Assembly: GCA_963802795.1 (NCBI GenBank)
Contig: CAWDJV010000003.1
Location: forward strand, 186,001-250,000
From: JAIBJN01 sp963802795
GTDB taxonomy: Bacteria; Actinomycetota; Thermoleophilia; Gaiellales; Gaiellaceae
DNA: 64,000 nucleotides
Direction of reading: 5' to 3'
Part shown: positions 8,503-16,900 of the stretch, one piece after another
Layout of the letters: each line of letters starts with the position of its first letter
Numbering within the stretch: the first letter of the stretch is position 1
Position numbers and translations under genes: made by a program
Notes under the pieces: generated by a model
Told to the model about the DNA's origin: nothing
The model's database searches: none
The model's input: only the letters and a program-made list of their open reading frames with translations

Positions 8503-9684
8503 GTGACGGTGGCGCTTCTTGCCGCGCTCGGCCTGGTGGCGAGCCGCTTCGGCCTGTCCGCGATCCCCGCCTACATCCTCGCCGGGATCGTGCTCGGCCC
8601 CAATCAGCCGGAGCTCTTCTCACTCCTCGAGCCCTCGGAGGTGACGGAATTCGTCGCCGTGCTCGGGATCATCTTCCTCCTCTTCTTCCTCGGCCTCGAG
8701 TTCAGCATCCAACGCCTGCTCGAATCGGGACGACATCTCGTCTTCGGCGGCTCGGTGGACCTCCTCGTGAACGCGAGCCTCGGCCTGGTCGTGGGCGTGA
8801 TCATGTTCGGGCCCGGCTTCGCGGCCGTTCTCGTCGGCGCCGCGATCTACGTCTCCTCGAGCGCGGTCACCGTCAAGGGCCTGATCGACTTCCGGCGGCT
8901 GGCGGACGACGAGACGGTCCTCGTGCTCGCGATCCTCGTCTTCGAGGACCTCGTGATCGCGTTCGTGCTCGGCTTCGCGGCGGGCGGCGGCGGCGGCGTG
9001 ACCGAAATGCTCGTGCTCGCGGCGAAGGTGCTCGGCTTCATCGTCGCGTCCCTCGCCGCGTCGCGCTGGCTCTCGAGCCCGATCGACCGGCTTCTGGACG
9101 CGCTGCCGCGCGAGTTCTTCCTCCTCTTCACGGTCGCCCTCGTCGTCGGCATGAGCGCGCTTGCGGAGAAGCTCGGGCTCTCGGAGGCGATCGGCGCTCT
9201 CATGGCCGGCGTGATCCTCGCCGAGACGTCGGTGCGGGCCGAGATCGAGGAGCGCTTCCTGGGCCTCCGCGACCTCTTCGGCGCGCTCTTCTTCTTCGTC
9301 TTCGGGCTCACGGTCGACCTCGAGGCGCTCGGGACCGTCGGCTGGCTCGTCGCCCTCGCGGTCCTCGTCAGCGTGGCCGGAAAGCTGGCGGGAGGCTTCG
9401 GCGCCGGGCGGGTCGGCGGCTTCAGCCGTCGCCAGAGCCTGAACGTCGGCGCGGCGCTCGTCGCCCACGGCGAGTTCACGATCGTCATCGCGCAGCTCGC
9501 CTCGGAGAACGAGGCGATCGACCCCGCGGACGTGGCCGACCTGACCGCGTTCGCGGGCCTCTACGTCCTCGCCACGGCGATCGTGGGGATCGTGCTCATG
9601 AAGGAGTCCAAGCGGCTGGGGCGCCTGCTCTTCCCCCTACCAGCTCGTAGACTGAAACCCGAAGGAGGGACGCGTGGCGAATGA
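8503..9684 (+). CDS. khtU: K+/H+ antiporter membrane subunit (CPA2/KefB family, KhtU-like)
   Basis: Integral membrane cation/proton antiporter of the monovalent cation:proton antiporter-2 family, about 400 aa with roughly 12 hydrophobic segments. Family features: FLLFFLGLEFSIQRL, VGAAIYVSSSAVTVKGLIDF, LVFEDLVIAFVLGF, LSEAIGALMAGVILAETS and FFFVFGLTVDLEALG. It has no C-terminal TrkA-N domain; that role falls to the next gene, as in the B. subtilis KhtTU pair. The GTG at 8503 is the first standard start, but an in-frame CTG at 8482 is better spaced from GAAGGGAG (8468-8475), so the true start may be CTG. It overlaps the next gene by 11 nt. Confidence 0.88.
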   Translation: MTVALLAALGLVASRFGLSAIPAYILAGIVLGPNQPELFSLLEPSEVTEFVAVLGIIFLLFFLGLEFSIQRLLESGRHLVFGGSVDLLVNASLGLVVGVIMFGPGFAAVLVGAAIYVSSSAVTVKGLIDFRRLADDETVLVLAILVFEDLVIAFVLGFAAGGGGGVTEMLVLAAKVLGFIVASLAASRWLSSPIDRLLDALPREFFLLFTVALVVGMSALAEKLGLSEAIGALMAGVILAETSVRAEIEERFLGLRDLFGALFFFVFGLTVDLEALGTVGWLVALAVLVSVAGKLAGGFGAGRVGGFSRRQSLNVGAALVAHGEFTIVIAQLASENEAIDPADVADLTAFAGLYVLATAIVGIVLMKESKRLGRLLFPLPARRLKPEGGTRGE

Positions 9685-10186
9685 GCTCAGTCAGACGCGC
9701 CTGCCCGGCGTCGGAGTCAAGTACACGTGCCTGACCGCGCACGGCGGGCGGCTGACCGTGATCCTGCACAACGAGGGCCAGCGGGAGATCTACTGGTTCC
9801 GCCACGCGGACGACGACGAGCCCCAGGCCGTGATCGCGCTCGAGGACGACGAGGCCCGCCAGCTCGGCGCGATCATCGGCGGCGCCTACGAGCGGCCCAA
9901 GGTCGTCGAGGAGCTCGAGATGGCGTTCGGCGAGCTCTCGATCGAGTGGGTCCCGGTGCCGGACACGAGCCCGGCGATCGGGAAGACGCTCGCCGAGTGC
10001 GCCTTCCGCCAGCGAACGGGCATCACGATCATCGCCATCCTCCGCGAGCCGGAGCCCGTGGCGGGCGCACAGCCGGGCGACGTCGTCCAGGCCGGCGACA
10101 CGCTCGTCACCGTCGGCAAGCTCGGCCAGTACCCCGCGTTCCGCAAGCTGCTCGCCGAGGGGTCGTTCGAGCCCGAGAACGGCTGA
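9674..10186 (+). CDS. khtT: RCK_C (TrkA-C) regulatory subunit, KhtT-like
   Basis: Cytoplasmic regulator of the adjacent antiporter, 170 aa. The N-terminal ~75 residues (KYTCLTAHGGRLTVILHNEG) resemble the KhtT N-terminal domain. Residues ~90-160 form an RCK_C domain (VPDTSPAIGKTLAECAFRQR, ITIIAILREPEPVAGAQPGD, VVQAGDTLVTVGK). The GTG start at 9674 follows GAAGGAGGGA. In Firmicutes this domain binds c-di-AMP and gates K+ export. A diadenylate cyclase is encoded at 29839, so the same link is plausible here (inference). Confidence 0.88.
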   Translation: MANELSQTRLPGVGVKYTCLTAHGGRLTVILHNEGQREIYWFRHADDDEPQAVIALEDDEARQLGAIIGGAYERPKVVEELEMAFGELSIEWVPVPDTSPAIGKTLAECAFRQRTGITIIAILREPEPVAGAQPGDVVQAGDTLVTVGKLGQYPAFRKLLAEGSFEPENG

Positions 10187-10212
10187 AGGGCGGCACAGGG
10201 GCCGCCCTTCAG
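10183..10212. terminator. Bidirectional terminator between khtT and cupin gene
   Basis: CTGAAGGGCGGC (10183-10194) pairs perfectly with GCCGCCCTTCAG (10201-10212) around a 6-nt loop. It lies between convergent genes, starts inside the khtT stop codon region and has no long T-run. Confidence 0.75.
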
Positions 10213-10230
10213 CGTCGGAGGAGGGTAGGG

Positions 10231-10824
10231 CTACGCGGCGGTGGAGAAGGCGGGCTCCAGCTTGCCGACGGGCTCGTAGGTCGGCTGGTAGCCGGCGAGC
10301 TTGCCGAAGGCGGCGCCCATCGCGAGGGCGGCCTTCTGCGCGAACGCCGGGACGTGGGGCATGCGCAGGTCGTCGAAGTTCGCGTTGGCGATCACGGCCA
10401 GCCGCAGCGGGTTCGGCATGCCCTTGCGATTCGTCTTGCCGTCGGCGGCCAGGCCGAACATGGTGACGAGGAACTGCTCGAACTGGAGTGCGGGGCGAAC
10501 CTGGCACACGAAGGTGGCGGGCTCGTCGCCGACGTTCGAGAAGCTGTGGACGGTGCCGGCCTCGACGGTGACGACGTCACCGGCGGTCACGGTCGTCTTC
10601 GAGCGGCCGTGCCGGAACTCGAACGTGCCCTCGATGACCTCGAAGCGCTCGCTCTGGTAGGGGTGGACGTGAGCCGCGGCGACGCCTCCGCCGGGCCGCA
10701 CCGTGCACTCGATCTCGACGAGCTCGCCGTCGGTCTCGGCGGACGTGCGCAGGAAGTGCACGACCTCGCCGGTGACGGGATTCTCGATCGTGTCGCCCGG
10801 GCGGATGGAAATGGTGTTCGTCAT
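10231..10824 (-). CDS. Cupin-domain protein
   Basis: A 197-aa soluble protein with an N-terminal cupin barrel (residues ~25-115): HVHPYQSERFEVIEGTFEFR gives the first cupin motif with His/His/Glu metal ligands, and GDVVTVEAGTVHSFSN gives the second. The C-terminal ~80 residues (FLVTMFGLAADGKTNRKGMP, VPAFAQKAALAMGAAFGKLA) are helical and seen in cupin proteins of actinobacteria. Substrate unknown. ATG at 10824 with a GGAGAG-type site just upstream. Monocistronic, bounded by hairpins on both sides. Confidence 0.8.
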   Translation of the reverse strand: MTNTISIRPGDTIENPVTGEVVHFLRTSAETDGELVEIECTVRPGGGVAAAHVHPYQSERFEVIEGTFEFRHGRSKTTVTAGDVVTVEAGTVHSFSNVGDEPATFVCQVRPALQFEQFLVTMFGLAADGKTNRKGMPNPLRLAVIANANFDDLRMPHVPAFAQKAALAMGAAFGKLAGYQPTYEPVGKLEPAFSTAA

Positions 10825-10909
10825 CGTGGGTCTCTCCTTGGGTCGATTGGTCGCAGGTCGTTGCGTGCACGTACCTTGAGCGATCCCAGGCCCTACTTCC
10901 CTGGAGGAA

Positions 10910-10930
10910 ACCCGCGTCGCTGCGACGGGT
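10910..10930 (-). terminator. Hairpin downstream of argS
   Basis: ACCCGCGTCGC and GCGACGGGT form a near-perfect stem around a single T, with one unpaired base. On the minus strand it is followed by TTT, as expected for the end of the argS transcript. The rest of 10825-10968 shows nothing I can name. Confidence 0.5.
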
Positions 10931-10968
10931 ACCAGGCGTCCAAAAGTGTGGTTATCCCCCTGGCAGGG

Positions 10969-12507
10969 CTACATGCGCTCGGGCGCCTCGACCCCGATGA
11001 GGTCGAGGCTGCGGGCGATGACGGCGCTCGTAGCGCGGCAGAGGGCGAGCCGGAATGCCTCCGCCTCGCTGTCGATCACGCGGTGCAGGTGGTAGAAGCG
11101 GTGGAAGTCGTCCGCGACCCGGATGGCGTAGGTCGGAAGCGCGTGAGGCCCGCGCCGCTCGGTCGCCTCCGCGACAACTCCCGGAAACTCGGCGAGACGC
11201 TTGACGAGATTGCGCTCCTCGGGCGCCAGGCCGGCCGGCGCCTCGGCGGCGACCTCCCTCCCGTCCGCGTTTCGCAAGATGCCTGCGATCCGGGCATGGG
11301 CGTACTGCACGTAGTAGACCGGGTTCTTGGCGCTCTTCTCGCGCGCGAGGTCGACGTCGATCGTGATCGTCTGGTCGTACCCGCGCGAGACGAGGTACCA
11401 GCGGGCAGCGTCCACACCCACCTCGTCGACGAACTCGTCGAGAGTGACGACGTCGCCGCGGCGCTTGGACATCTTGACCACGTCCCCGCCCCTGGTCAGG
11501 TGGACGAGCTGGTAGAGGATGACCTCGACGCGCTCAGGGTCGTAGCCGAGCATCCGCGCGATCACCTGGTACCAGCCCCGCACGCCGTGGTGGTCGGCGC
11601 CGAGGACGTAGATCGCGCGGTCGAAGCCACGCTCGAGCTTGTCCCGCAGGTAGACGATGTCAGCCGCTTCGTACGTCGGGAGCCCGCCCCGCTCGGGCGA
11701 GCGGACGAGGACACGGTCCTTCTCGTCTCCGAACCCCGACGAGCGCACCCAGAGCGCGCGGTCGTGCTCGTAGGTGTCGAGGTTGCCGAGGAGCTCGGGG
11801 AGGTGTGACGCGAGCTCGCTCTGGAGCGCCCACGAGTCGAAGTGGATCCGGAAGCGCTCGAGGCTGTCCTCGATCTGGCGCAGCATGGGCGGGACGGGGT
11901 CGCCTTCGAGCGCAGCGAGCTCGCGCACGTAGTCGCCCGCATACCCGTCCTCCGGCGGCTCCTCGCCCCGGCGGACGGCCTCGACGGACTCGCGGAAGCG
12001 CTCCATCTGCGTGCCGGCGTCGTTGTAGTAGTACTCGCGCTCGACTTCGTGACCGGCGAAGGCGAGCAGGCGCGCCACGGAGTCGCCGTAGGCGCCGTTC
12101 CGCGCCGCGGCCACCGTGATCGGGCCTGTCGGGTTGGCGGAGACCATCTCCACCTGGACGCGCTCCCGCGTACCCGCGAAGGCCCCGCCGTAGCCCCGGT
12201 CGGCGGCGACCATCTCCGCGAGTGCCTCGCCGAACCACGGCGGCGCGAGCCAGAGGTTGACGAAGCCCGGCGGCGCCGTCTCCGCCCGCTCGACGTCCGG
12301 GAGCGCCTCCGCAGCGGCGGCGAGCTCGGCCGCGATCTCCAGCGGCGCCCGTCTCTGCTCCCCGGCCAGGCGTAAGGCGACGTTCGTGGCGTAGTCGCCG
12401 TGCTCCTCCTTGCCCGGCCGCTCGAGGACGACCGGCGCGCCTGCGGCGCGACCGAGCTCGGCCTCCAGGCGGCCGAGCGCCGTCCTCGTCGTGTCCCTTG
12501 CCTCCAT
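10969..12507 (-). CDS. argS: Arginyl-tRNA synthetase with degenerate HIGH motif
   Basis: Class I aminoacyl-tRNA synthetase charging tRNA-Arg, 512 aa. The N-terminal Add1-like domain is short. EMVSANPTGP (residues ~120-129) is the family signature before HIGH, KMSKRR (345-350) is an intact KMSKS loop, and the C terminus has the DALR-type anticodon-binding domain (VQYAHARIAGILRNADG, HALPTYAIRVADDFHRFYH). The HIGH position itself reads TVAA (131-134), so both histidines are missing. The rest of the catalytic domain is well kept (YYYNDAGTQMERF, GADHHGVRGWYQVIARMLGY). Start ATG at 12507. Confidence 0.93.
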   Translation of the reverse strand: MEARDTTRTALGRLEAELGRAAGAPVVLERPGKEEHGDYATNVALRLAGEQRRAPLEIAAELAAAAEALPDVERAETAPPGFVNLWLAPPWFGEALAEMVAADRGYGGAFAGTRERVQVEMVSANPTGPITVAAARNGAYGDSVARLLAFAGHEVEREYYYNDAGTQMERFRESVEAVRRGEEPPEDGYAGDYVRELAALEGDPVPPMLRQIEDSLERFRIHFDSWALQSELASHLPELLGNLDTYEHDRALWVRSSGFGDEKDRVLVRSPERGGLPTYEAADIVYLRDKLERGFDRAIYVLGADHHGVRGWYQVIARMLGYDPERVEVILYQLVHLTRGGDVVKMSKRRGDVVTLDEFVDEVGVDAARWYLVSRGYDQTITIDVDLAREKSAKNPVYYVQYAHARIAGILRNADGREVAAEAPAGLAPEERNLVKRLAEFPGVVAEATERRGPHALPTYAIRVADDFHRFYHLHRVIDSEAEAFRLALCRATSAVIARSLDLIGVEAPERM

Positions 12508-12528
12508 GCGCGTATATCGTAGGGAGCC

Positions 12529-12825
12529 GTGGAGGAAGAGCCCCGAGAGCGGCAGCTCAACATCCATCTGGATCCGGAGAACCTCGCGGGCGTCTATGCG
12601 AACTTCGCCAACGTCAGCTTCTCGGACTACGAGTTCACGATCACGTTCGCACGCATCGACCACGAGGTCGAGGAGGGGGACGTTCCCGGCGTCGTCGTCA
12701 GCCGCGTGAACATGTCCTCGCGCTTCATGCGGGAGCTCCTGGACGCGATGACGGACTCGTGGTCGAAGTGGTCGACCCGCGAGGGGATCAGGAACCTCCC
12801 CGAGCAGGAACAGGAAGACCCCTAG
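12529..12825 (+). CDS. DUF3467 family protein
   Basis: A 98-aa protein with the DUF3467 pattern: an acidic N terminus, QLNIHLDPENLAGVYANFAN, FSDYEFTITFARIDHE, VVVSRVNMSSRFMRELLDAM. Function unknown; members are small cytoplasmic proteins found widely in bacteria. The GTG start at 12529 is 21 nt from the divergent argS start, so the two share a promoter region. The stop is 17 nt from the M48 protease stop (convergent). Confidence 0.8.
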   Translation: MEEEPRERQLNIHLDPENLAGVYANFANVSFSDYEFTITFARIDHEVEEGDVPGVVVSRVNMSSRFMRELLDAMTDSWSKWSTREGIRNLPEQEQEDP

Positions 12826-12841
12826 CCGAAGCCCTCGGGCC

Positions 12842-14026
12842 TCAGGGGCGGAACGACTCGGCCATCGCGATGCGCTCCATCGGCGTCGGGTGCGTCCCGA
12901 GCCAGTAGGTCACCCAGGCGGGCGGGTCCGGGTCGGAGAGGCTCGTCGTCACGAAGCGCTGCTCGAGGGCGACCGCGCTCGCGGGATCGCCGGTCGCCTC
13001 GAGCGCCAGCCAGTCCGCCTCGGCCTCGTAGCGGCGCGAGACCGCGTTGGCCAGGGGCTGCGTGACGAGCACGTAGAGGACGACGACCGTGAGGCCGAGC
13101 GGGACAAGCCGCGGGCTCGCGAGCCCGCCGTGGCGCTCCGTCACCCAGGCGAGCAGGAAGACACCGGGAACGGCGAGGAGCGCGAACCAGGCGAGCCCCT
13201 TCCAGAGGTGGCGCTCGCGCACGTGGGCGAGCTCGTGCGCGCTGACGGAGAGGATCTCTCCCTCGCTGAACCGCCCGTCGAGAAGCGTGTCGTAGAGGAC
13301 GACGCGGCGTGTTGGCCCGATCCCGGCCACGTAGGCGTTCGCGGTCGTAGTGCGCCGGCTGGCATCGGCGACGAGCACGTCGTCCACGTCGACTCCCATG
13401 CGGGCGGCGAGCTCCTCGACCTGCGCCGCGAGCTCACGGTCGGGGACCGGCTCGAAGCGATTGAAGAGCGGCTGGACGACGAGCGGCTGCGCGAGGAGGA
13501 AGAGCGCCGCGATCGCGACGAGCGCGGGCGCCCCCGCGAGCCACCAGCGCCGCCCGAGCCGCCCGGCGAGCCAGACCGCGCCCGCGACCCCGATCGCCAC
13601 GAGCACCGCCCGGAGGCCGAGAGAGACCGCCTGGTCGCGAAGCCACCCACCCCAGCCCTGCTCGGAGAGACCGTAGTCACGGCGACGGACGTGCGTCGCA
13701 GCCGCAAACGGCAGGGCGGCCAGCCAGACTGCGAGCACGACCACGCTTCCCACGAGGACACCGGTTCGCACGCGGCCTCGCCCGATTCCCTCGAGGCGAG
13801 CGGCGAGGGGCCGCGCAAGCCAGACGAGCAGCCCGAGCACCGCGAGCTCGACCGCCAACCCCGCGAGGAAGATCGCTCGGGAGACGCGACGGTAGTCGTC
13901 GCTCCGCTCGAGCTCGGCGGCGGAGAAGTAGTCCCGAGGATCGAGCCCGGGGAGCTCGAGCTCGGGCACGCCGGTCTGCCAGAGGAGCGCCGCCGCTCCC
14001 ACCCAGACAGCCGCGAGCGCGAGCAC
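12842..14026 (-). CDS. M48 family membrane metallopeptidase (CAAX protease 1-like)
   Basis: Ste24/HtpX-type zinc protease. VSAHELAHVRERH carries HExxH, and SRRYEAEADWLALEATGD supplies the third ligand Glu downstream. Four to five hydrophobic segments precede the catalytic domain and two follow HExxH. In eukaryotes this family trims prenylated CAAX proteins; bacterial members process membrane proteins. I chose GTG at 14026, which avoids overlap with the divergent phosphoesterase; an ATG at 14098 is in frame but would overlap it by 42 nt. Confidence 0.88.
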   Translation of the reverse strand: MLALAAVWVGAAALLWQTGVPELELPGLDPRDYFSAAELERSDDYRRVSRAIFLAGLAVELAVLGLLVWLARPLAARLEGIGRGRVRTGVLVGSVVVLAVWLAALPFAAATHVRRRDYGLSEQGWGGWLRDQAVSLGLRAVLVAIGVAGAVWLAGRLGRRWWLAGAPALVAIAALFLLAQPLVVQPLFNRFEPVPDRELAAQVEELAARMGVDVDDVLVADASRRTTTANAYVAGIGPTRRVVLYDTLLDGRFSEGEILSVSAHELAHVRERHLWKGLAWFALLAVPGVFLLAWVTERHGGLASPRLVPLGLTVVVLYVLVTQPLANAVSRRYEAEADWLALEATGDPASAVALEQRFVTTSLSDPDPPAWVTYWLGTHPTPMERIAMAESFRP

Positions 14027-14056
14027 GACGACGCGCTTCGCTAACGTCCGCCTGCC

Positions 14057-14779
14057 GTGCGCGTCGCGGTCGTCTCTGACATCCACGGAAACCTCCATGC
14101 GCTCGAGGCGGTACTGGAGTCGATCGGCCGGGACGCCCCCGACGAGATCTGGTGCCTAGGCGACCTCGTCGGCTACGGCCCGCGCCCGAACCGCTGCTGC
14201 GCCCTCGTGGCCGAGCGGGCGGACGTCTGCCTGATAGGAAACCACGACCTCGCCGTCCTCGGTCGGCTCGACCTCGCCGCGTTCACTCCGGACGCCGCGC
14301 TGAGCGCCCGCTGGACGTCCGCGGTGCTCGAGCCGGAGCACTCGGCGTTCCTGGAGGCGCTCGAGCCGGCAGGTGAGCGCGACGGCGTCGGCCTCTTCCA
14401 CGCGAGCCCGCGGGACCCGGTCTGGGAGTACGTCCTCTCAGGCGACGTCGCGGAGGCGTCGCTCCTGGGGACGCCGCACGACCTCGTCCTGGTCGGCCAC
14501 AGCCACGTTCCCCTCGGCTTCGCCCTCTCGGAAGGACGACTTGCCCTCGCTCCGGACGGGACCGAGCTGGAGCTGGGCGGCGACCGCCGGCTCCTCAACC
14601 CCGGCTCGGTCGGCCAGCCGCGCGACAGCGACCCGCGCGCCGCCTGGCTCCTCCTCGATCTCGCAGCGGGCCGCGCGAGCTTTCAGCGGGTTCCGTACGA
14701 CGTCTCCCGCACCCAGACAGAGATCCGCGAGCGTGGCCTGCCCGAGGTCCTGGCGGCCCGGCTCGAGCACGGCGTGTAG
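14057..14779 (+). CDS. Calcineurin-like metallophosphoesterase (YfcE/MJ0936 type)
   Basis: A 240-aa binuclear-metal phosphoesterase. Motifs in order: VVSDIHGNLHALEAVLE (DxH), IWCLGDLVGYGPRP (GDxxGYG), CLIGNHDLAVLG (GNHD), and DLVLVGHSHVPLGF (GHxH), then NPGSVGQPRD. Members hydrolyse phosphodiesters or phosphomonoesters; the substrate is not evident. GTG start at 14057. Convergent with the sigma factor, 6 nt between stops. Confidence 0.9.
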   Translation: MRVAVVSDIHGNLHALEAVLESIGRDAPDEIWCLGDLVGYGPRPNRCCALVAERADVCLIGNHDLAVLGRLDLAAFTPDAALSARWTSAVLEPEHSAFLEALEPAGERDGVGLFHASPRDPVWEYVLSGDVAEASLLGTPHDLVLVGHSHVPLGFALSEGRLALAPDGTELELGGDRRLLNPGSVGQPRDSDPRAAWLLLDLAAGRASFQRVPYDVSRTQTEIRERGLPEVLAARLEHGV

Positions 14780-14785
14780 AAGGCG

Positions 14786-15367
14786 CTAGGTGCGGGCGAC
14801 CGGCTGGCGGGCGACGTCGACCTCGATGCCCTCGCGCTCGAGCGCGAGCTGCACCTCCTCGCGCGCCTTGAAGATCCGCCACTTGACGGTGGCGAGGGTG
14901 ATCTCGAGCGAGTCGGCGATCTCCGTGTACGCGAGACCGACGACGTCGCGGAGCAGCAGCGCCATCTTGAGGTCGGGGTTGAGGGCGGCGACCGCTCGCC
15001 AGAGGGCGTCGATCGCCTCGATCCGCTCGGGGGGAGCGTCCACGACCTCGAGCGGAGGCACGTCGTCGAGGTTGACGACCGGCTGCGGCTTGCGCTCCCG
15101 GGCGCGGAGCTCGTCGAGGACGCGGTTCTTCGCCACCTGGAAGAGCCAGGTCGTGAACCGACAGCGGAGCGAGAAGCCTGGCAGACCCTGGTAGATGCGG
15201 ATGAAGATCTCCTGCGTGAGATCCTCCGCGAGCGCGCGGTCGCCGACCATTCGAAGCACGTAGTTGAAGACAGGCCCCTCGTACATCTCGAGGATGGCCT
15301 GAAAGGCGCGTTCCTCCCCCTTTTGCGCTCGCCGGAGGAGGAGATGATCGGGTTGAGGCAGTGGCAC
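14786..15367 (-). CDS. ECF-type RNA polymerase sigma factor
   Basis: A 193-aa sigma-70 factor with only regions 2 and 4. Region 2 is AFQAILEMYEGPVFNYVLRM, DLTQEIFIRIYQGLPGF and FTTWLFQVAKNRVLDELRAR. Region 4 is ALLLRDVVGLAYTEIADSLE and ITLATVKWRIFKAREEVQLA. No anti-sigma gene is adjacent; a zinc-finger protein at 31909 is a distant candidate only. Stand-alone, between a phosphoesterase and gpmI. Confidence 0.92.
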   Translation of the reverse strand: MPLPQPDHLLLRRAQKGEERAFQAILEMYEGPVFNYVLRMVGDRALAEDLTQEIFIRIYQGLPGFSLRCRFTTWLFQVAKNRVLDELRARERKPQPVVNLDDVPPLEVVDAPPERIEAIDALWRAVAALNPDLKMALLLRDVVGLAYTEIADSLEITLATVKWRIFKAREEVQLALEREGIEVDVARQPVART

Positions 15368-15412
15368 GCTATTGGCCCGGGCCGCGGGGTTTGCGGGAGT
15401 ATAGCTCCGGAC

Positions 15413-16900
15413 TCAGGCCGTGTGGACGAGGTTCCGACCGGTCATCGCCGCCGCGGGGGGAAGTCCCAGGAGCCAGAGACACGTAGGCACGAGATCGGCA
15501 AGCGTCCCGCCCTCCTCGAGCGCGGCGTGGTCGTGGGTGACCACGAGCGGCACCGGGTTCGTGGTGTGGGCGGTGTGAGGGCTGACCCCGTCCTCCTCGA
15601 GGAGCTGCTCGGCGTTTCCGTGGTCGGCCGTGATGACGGAGACGCCTCCGAGCGCCTCGACCGTCGCGACCACCTTCCCGAGCGCCGTGTCGGTCGCCTC
15701 GACCGCGGCGACGGCTGCAGGAATCACCCCGCTGTGGCCGACCATGTCGGGGTTGGCGAAGTTGACGATCGCGAATCCGTAGCCGTTCGGGAGCTCGGCG
15801 GCGAAGCGGTCGGCCACCTCGGGCGCCGACATCTCGGGCTTCTGGTCGTAGGTGGCCACGTCGCGCGGGGACGGGACGAGGATGCGCATCTCCCCCTTCC
15901 ACTCCTCCTCGCGGCCGCCGTTGAAGAAGTACGTCACGTGGGCGTACTTCTCCGTCTCGGCGACGTGGAGCTGACGGACGTCGTGCTCGGCGAGCACCTC
16001 CGCCATCGTCTCGCGCACGTCCTGCTCGTCGAAGGCGACCGGGCAGTCGAAGTCGCCGCGGTAGCGGGTCATCGTCGTGAGGTCGAAGCCGGCTTCGAGG
16101 AGCTTCTGGGAGAGCTGGCGCGCACGGTCCGGGCGGAAGTTGAAGTGGATCGCGGCGTCGGCGGGGACGAGGCGCGGCCCGGGCAGGACGACCGGCTCCA
16201 CGAACTCGTCGGTGATGCCTCGCTCGTAGGAGGACTCGATCGCAGCCACGGGGTCCGGCGCTTCCACCCCTTCGCCGTCGACGATCGCCGCCAACGCCCG
16301 CTGCGTCCGCTCCCAGCGCTGGTCTCGATCCATGGCGTAGTAGCGCCCGCAGACGGTGACGATGCGGGCTCCTTCGGAGACGAGCTCTGCGAGGTCGCCG
16401 CGGGCCGACGTCGGCGAGACGTCCCGGCCGTCCGTGAAGGCATGGAGGTACGTCCGCTCGTCGAGGCCCTCCCGGCGGGCGAGCTCGAGGAGTGCGCGGA
16501 CGTGGTCGATGTGCGAGTGGACGCCGCCCGACGAGACGAGGCCGAGCAGGTGGACGTTCGTCCCACGCTCCCCGGCCCGGCGGAAGGCGCCGACGAGCGC
16601 CGGGCTCTCGAAGAACGCGCCCGACTCGATCGCGTCGTTCACGCGCATCAGGTCCTGGGGCACGATGCGCCCCGCCCCGATCGTGAGGTGGCCCACCTCC
16701 GAGTTCCCCATCTGGCCCGGCGGCAGGCCGACGTCCTCACCGGACGCGCGAAGCGTTGTGTGCGGAAAGCGCGCCCAGAGGTCGTCGAACACCCGCGTCT
16801 CGGCCAGGTCGACGGCGTTTCCCGGGCCCGGCGGCGCGCACCCCCACCCGTCGAGGACGACGAGCGCTACGAGCGGGAAAGGAGGGCGGCCGTCTCGCAA
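15413..16900 (-). CDS. gpmI: 2,3-bisphosphoglycerate-independent phosphoglycerate mutase
   Basis: Interconverts 3- and 2-phosphoglycerate with two Mn ions; 495 aa, near the usual ~510. Signatures: ALVVLDGWGCAP, GQMGNSEVGHLTIGAGR (phospho-Ser region), GLVSSGGVHSHIDH, HAFTDGRDVSPTSA, FNFRPDRARQLSQKL, NPDMVGHSGVIPAA and VITADHGNAEQL. The ATG at 16900 lies within the end of tpiA (34-nt overlap), so the genes are co-transcribed. Last gene of the gap-pgk-tpiA-gpmI operon. Confidence 0.96.
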   Translation of the reverse strand: MRDGRPPFPLVALVVLDGWGCAPPGPGNAVDLAETRVFDDLWARFPHTTLRASGEDVGLPPGQMGNSEVGHLTIGAGRIVPQDLMRVNDAIESGAFFESPALVGAFRRAGERGTNVHLLGLVSSGGVHSHIDHVRALLELARREGLDERTYLHAFTDGRDVSPTSARGDLAELVSEGARIVTVCGRYYAMDRDQRWERTQRALAAIVDGEGVEAPDPVAAIESSYERGITDEFVEPVVLPGPRLVPADAAIHFNFRPDRARQLSQKLLEAGFDLTTMTRYRGDFDCPVAFDEQDVRETMAEVLAEHDVRQLHVAETEKYAHVTYFFNGGREEEWKGEMRILVPSPRDVATYDQKPEMSAPEVADRFAAELPNGYGFAIVNFANPDMVGHSGVIPAAVAAVEATDTALGKVVATVEALGGVSVITADHGNAEQLLEEDGVSPHTAHTTNPVPLVVTHDHAALEEGGTLADLVPTCLWLLGLPPAAAMTGRNLVHTA

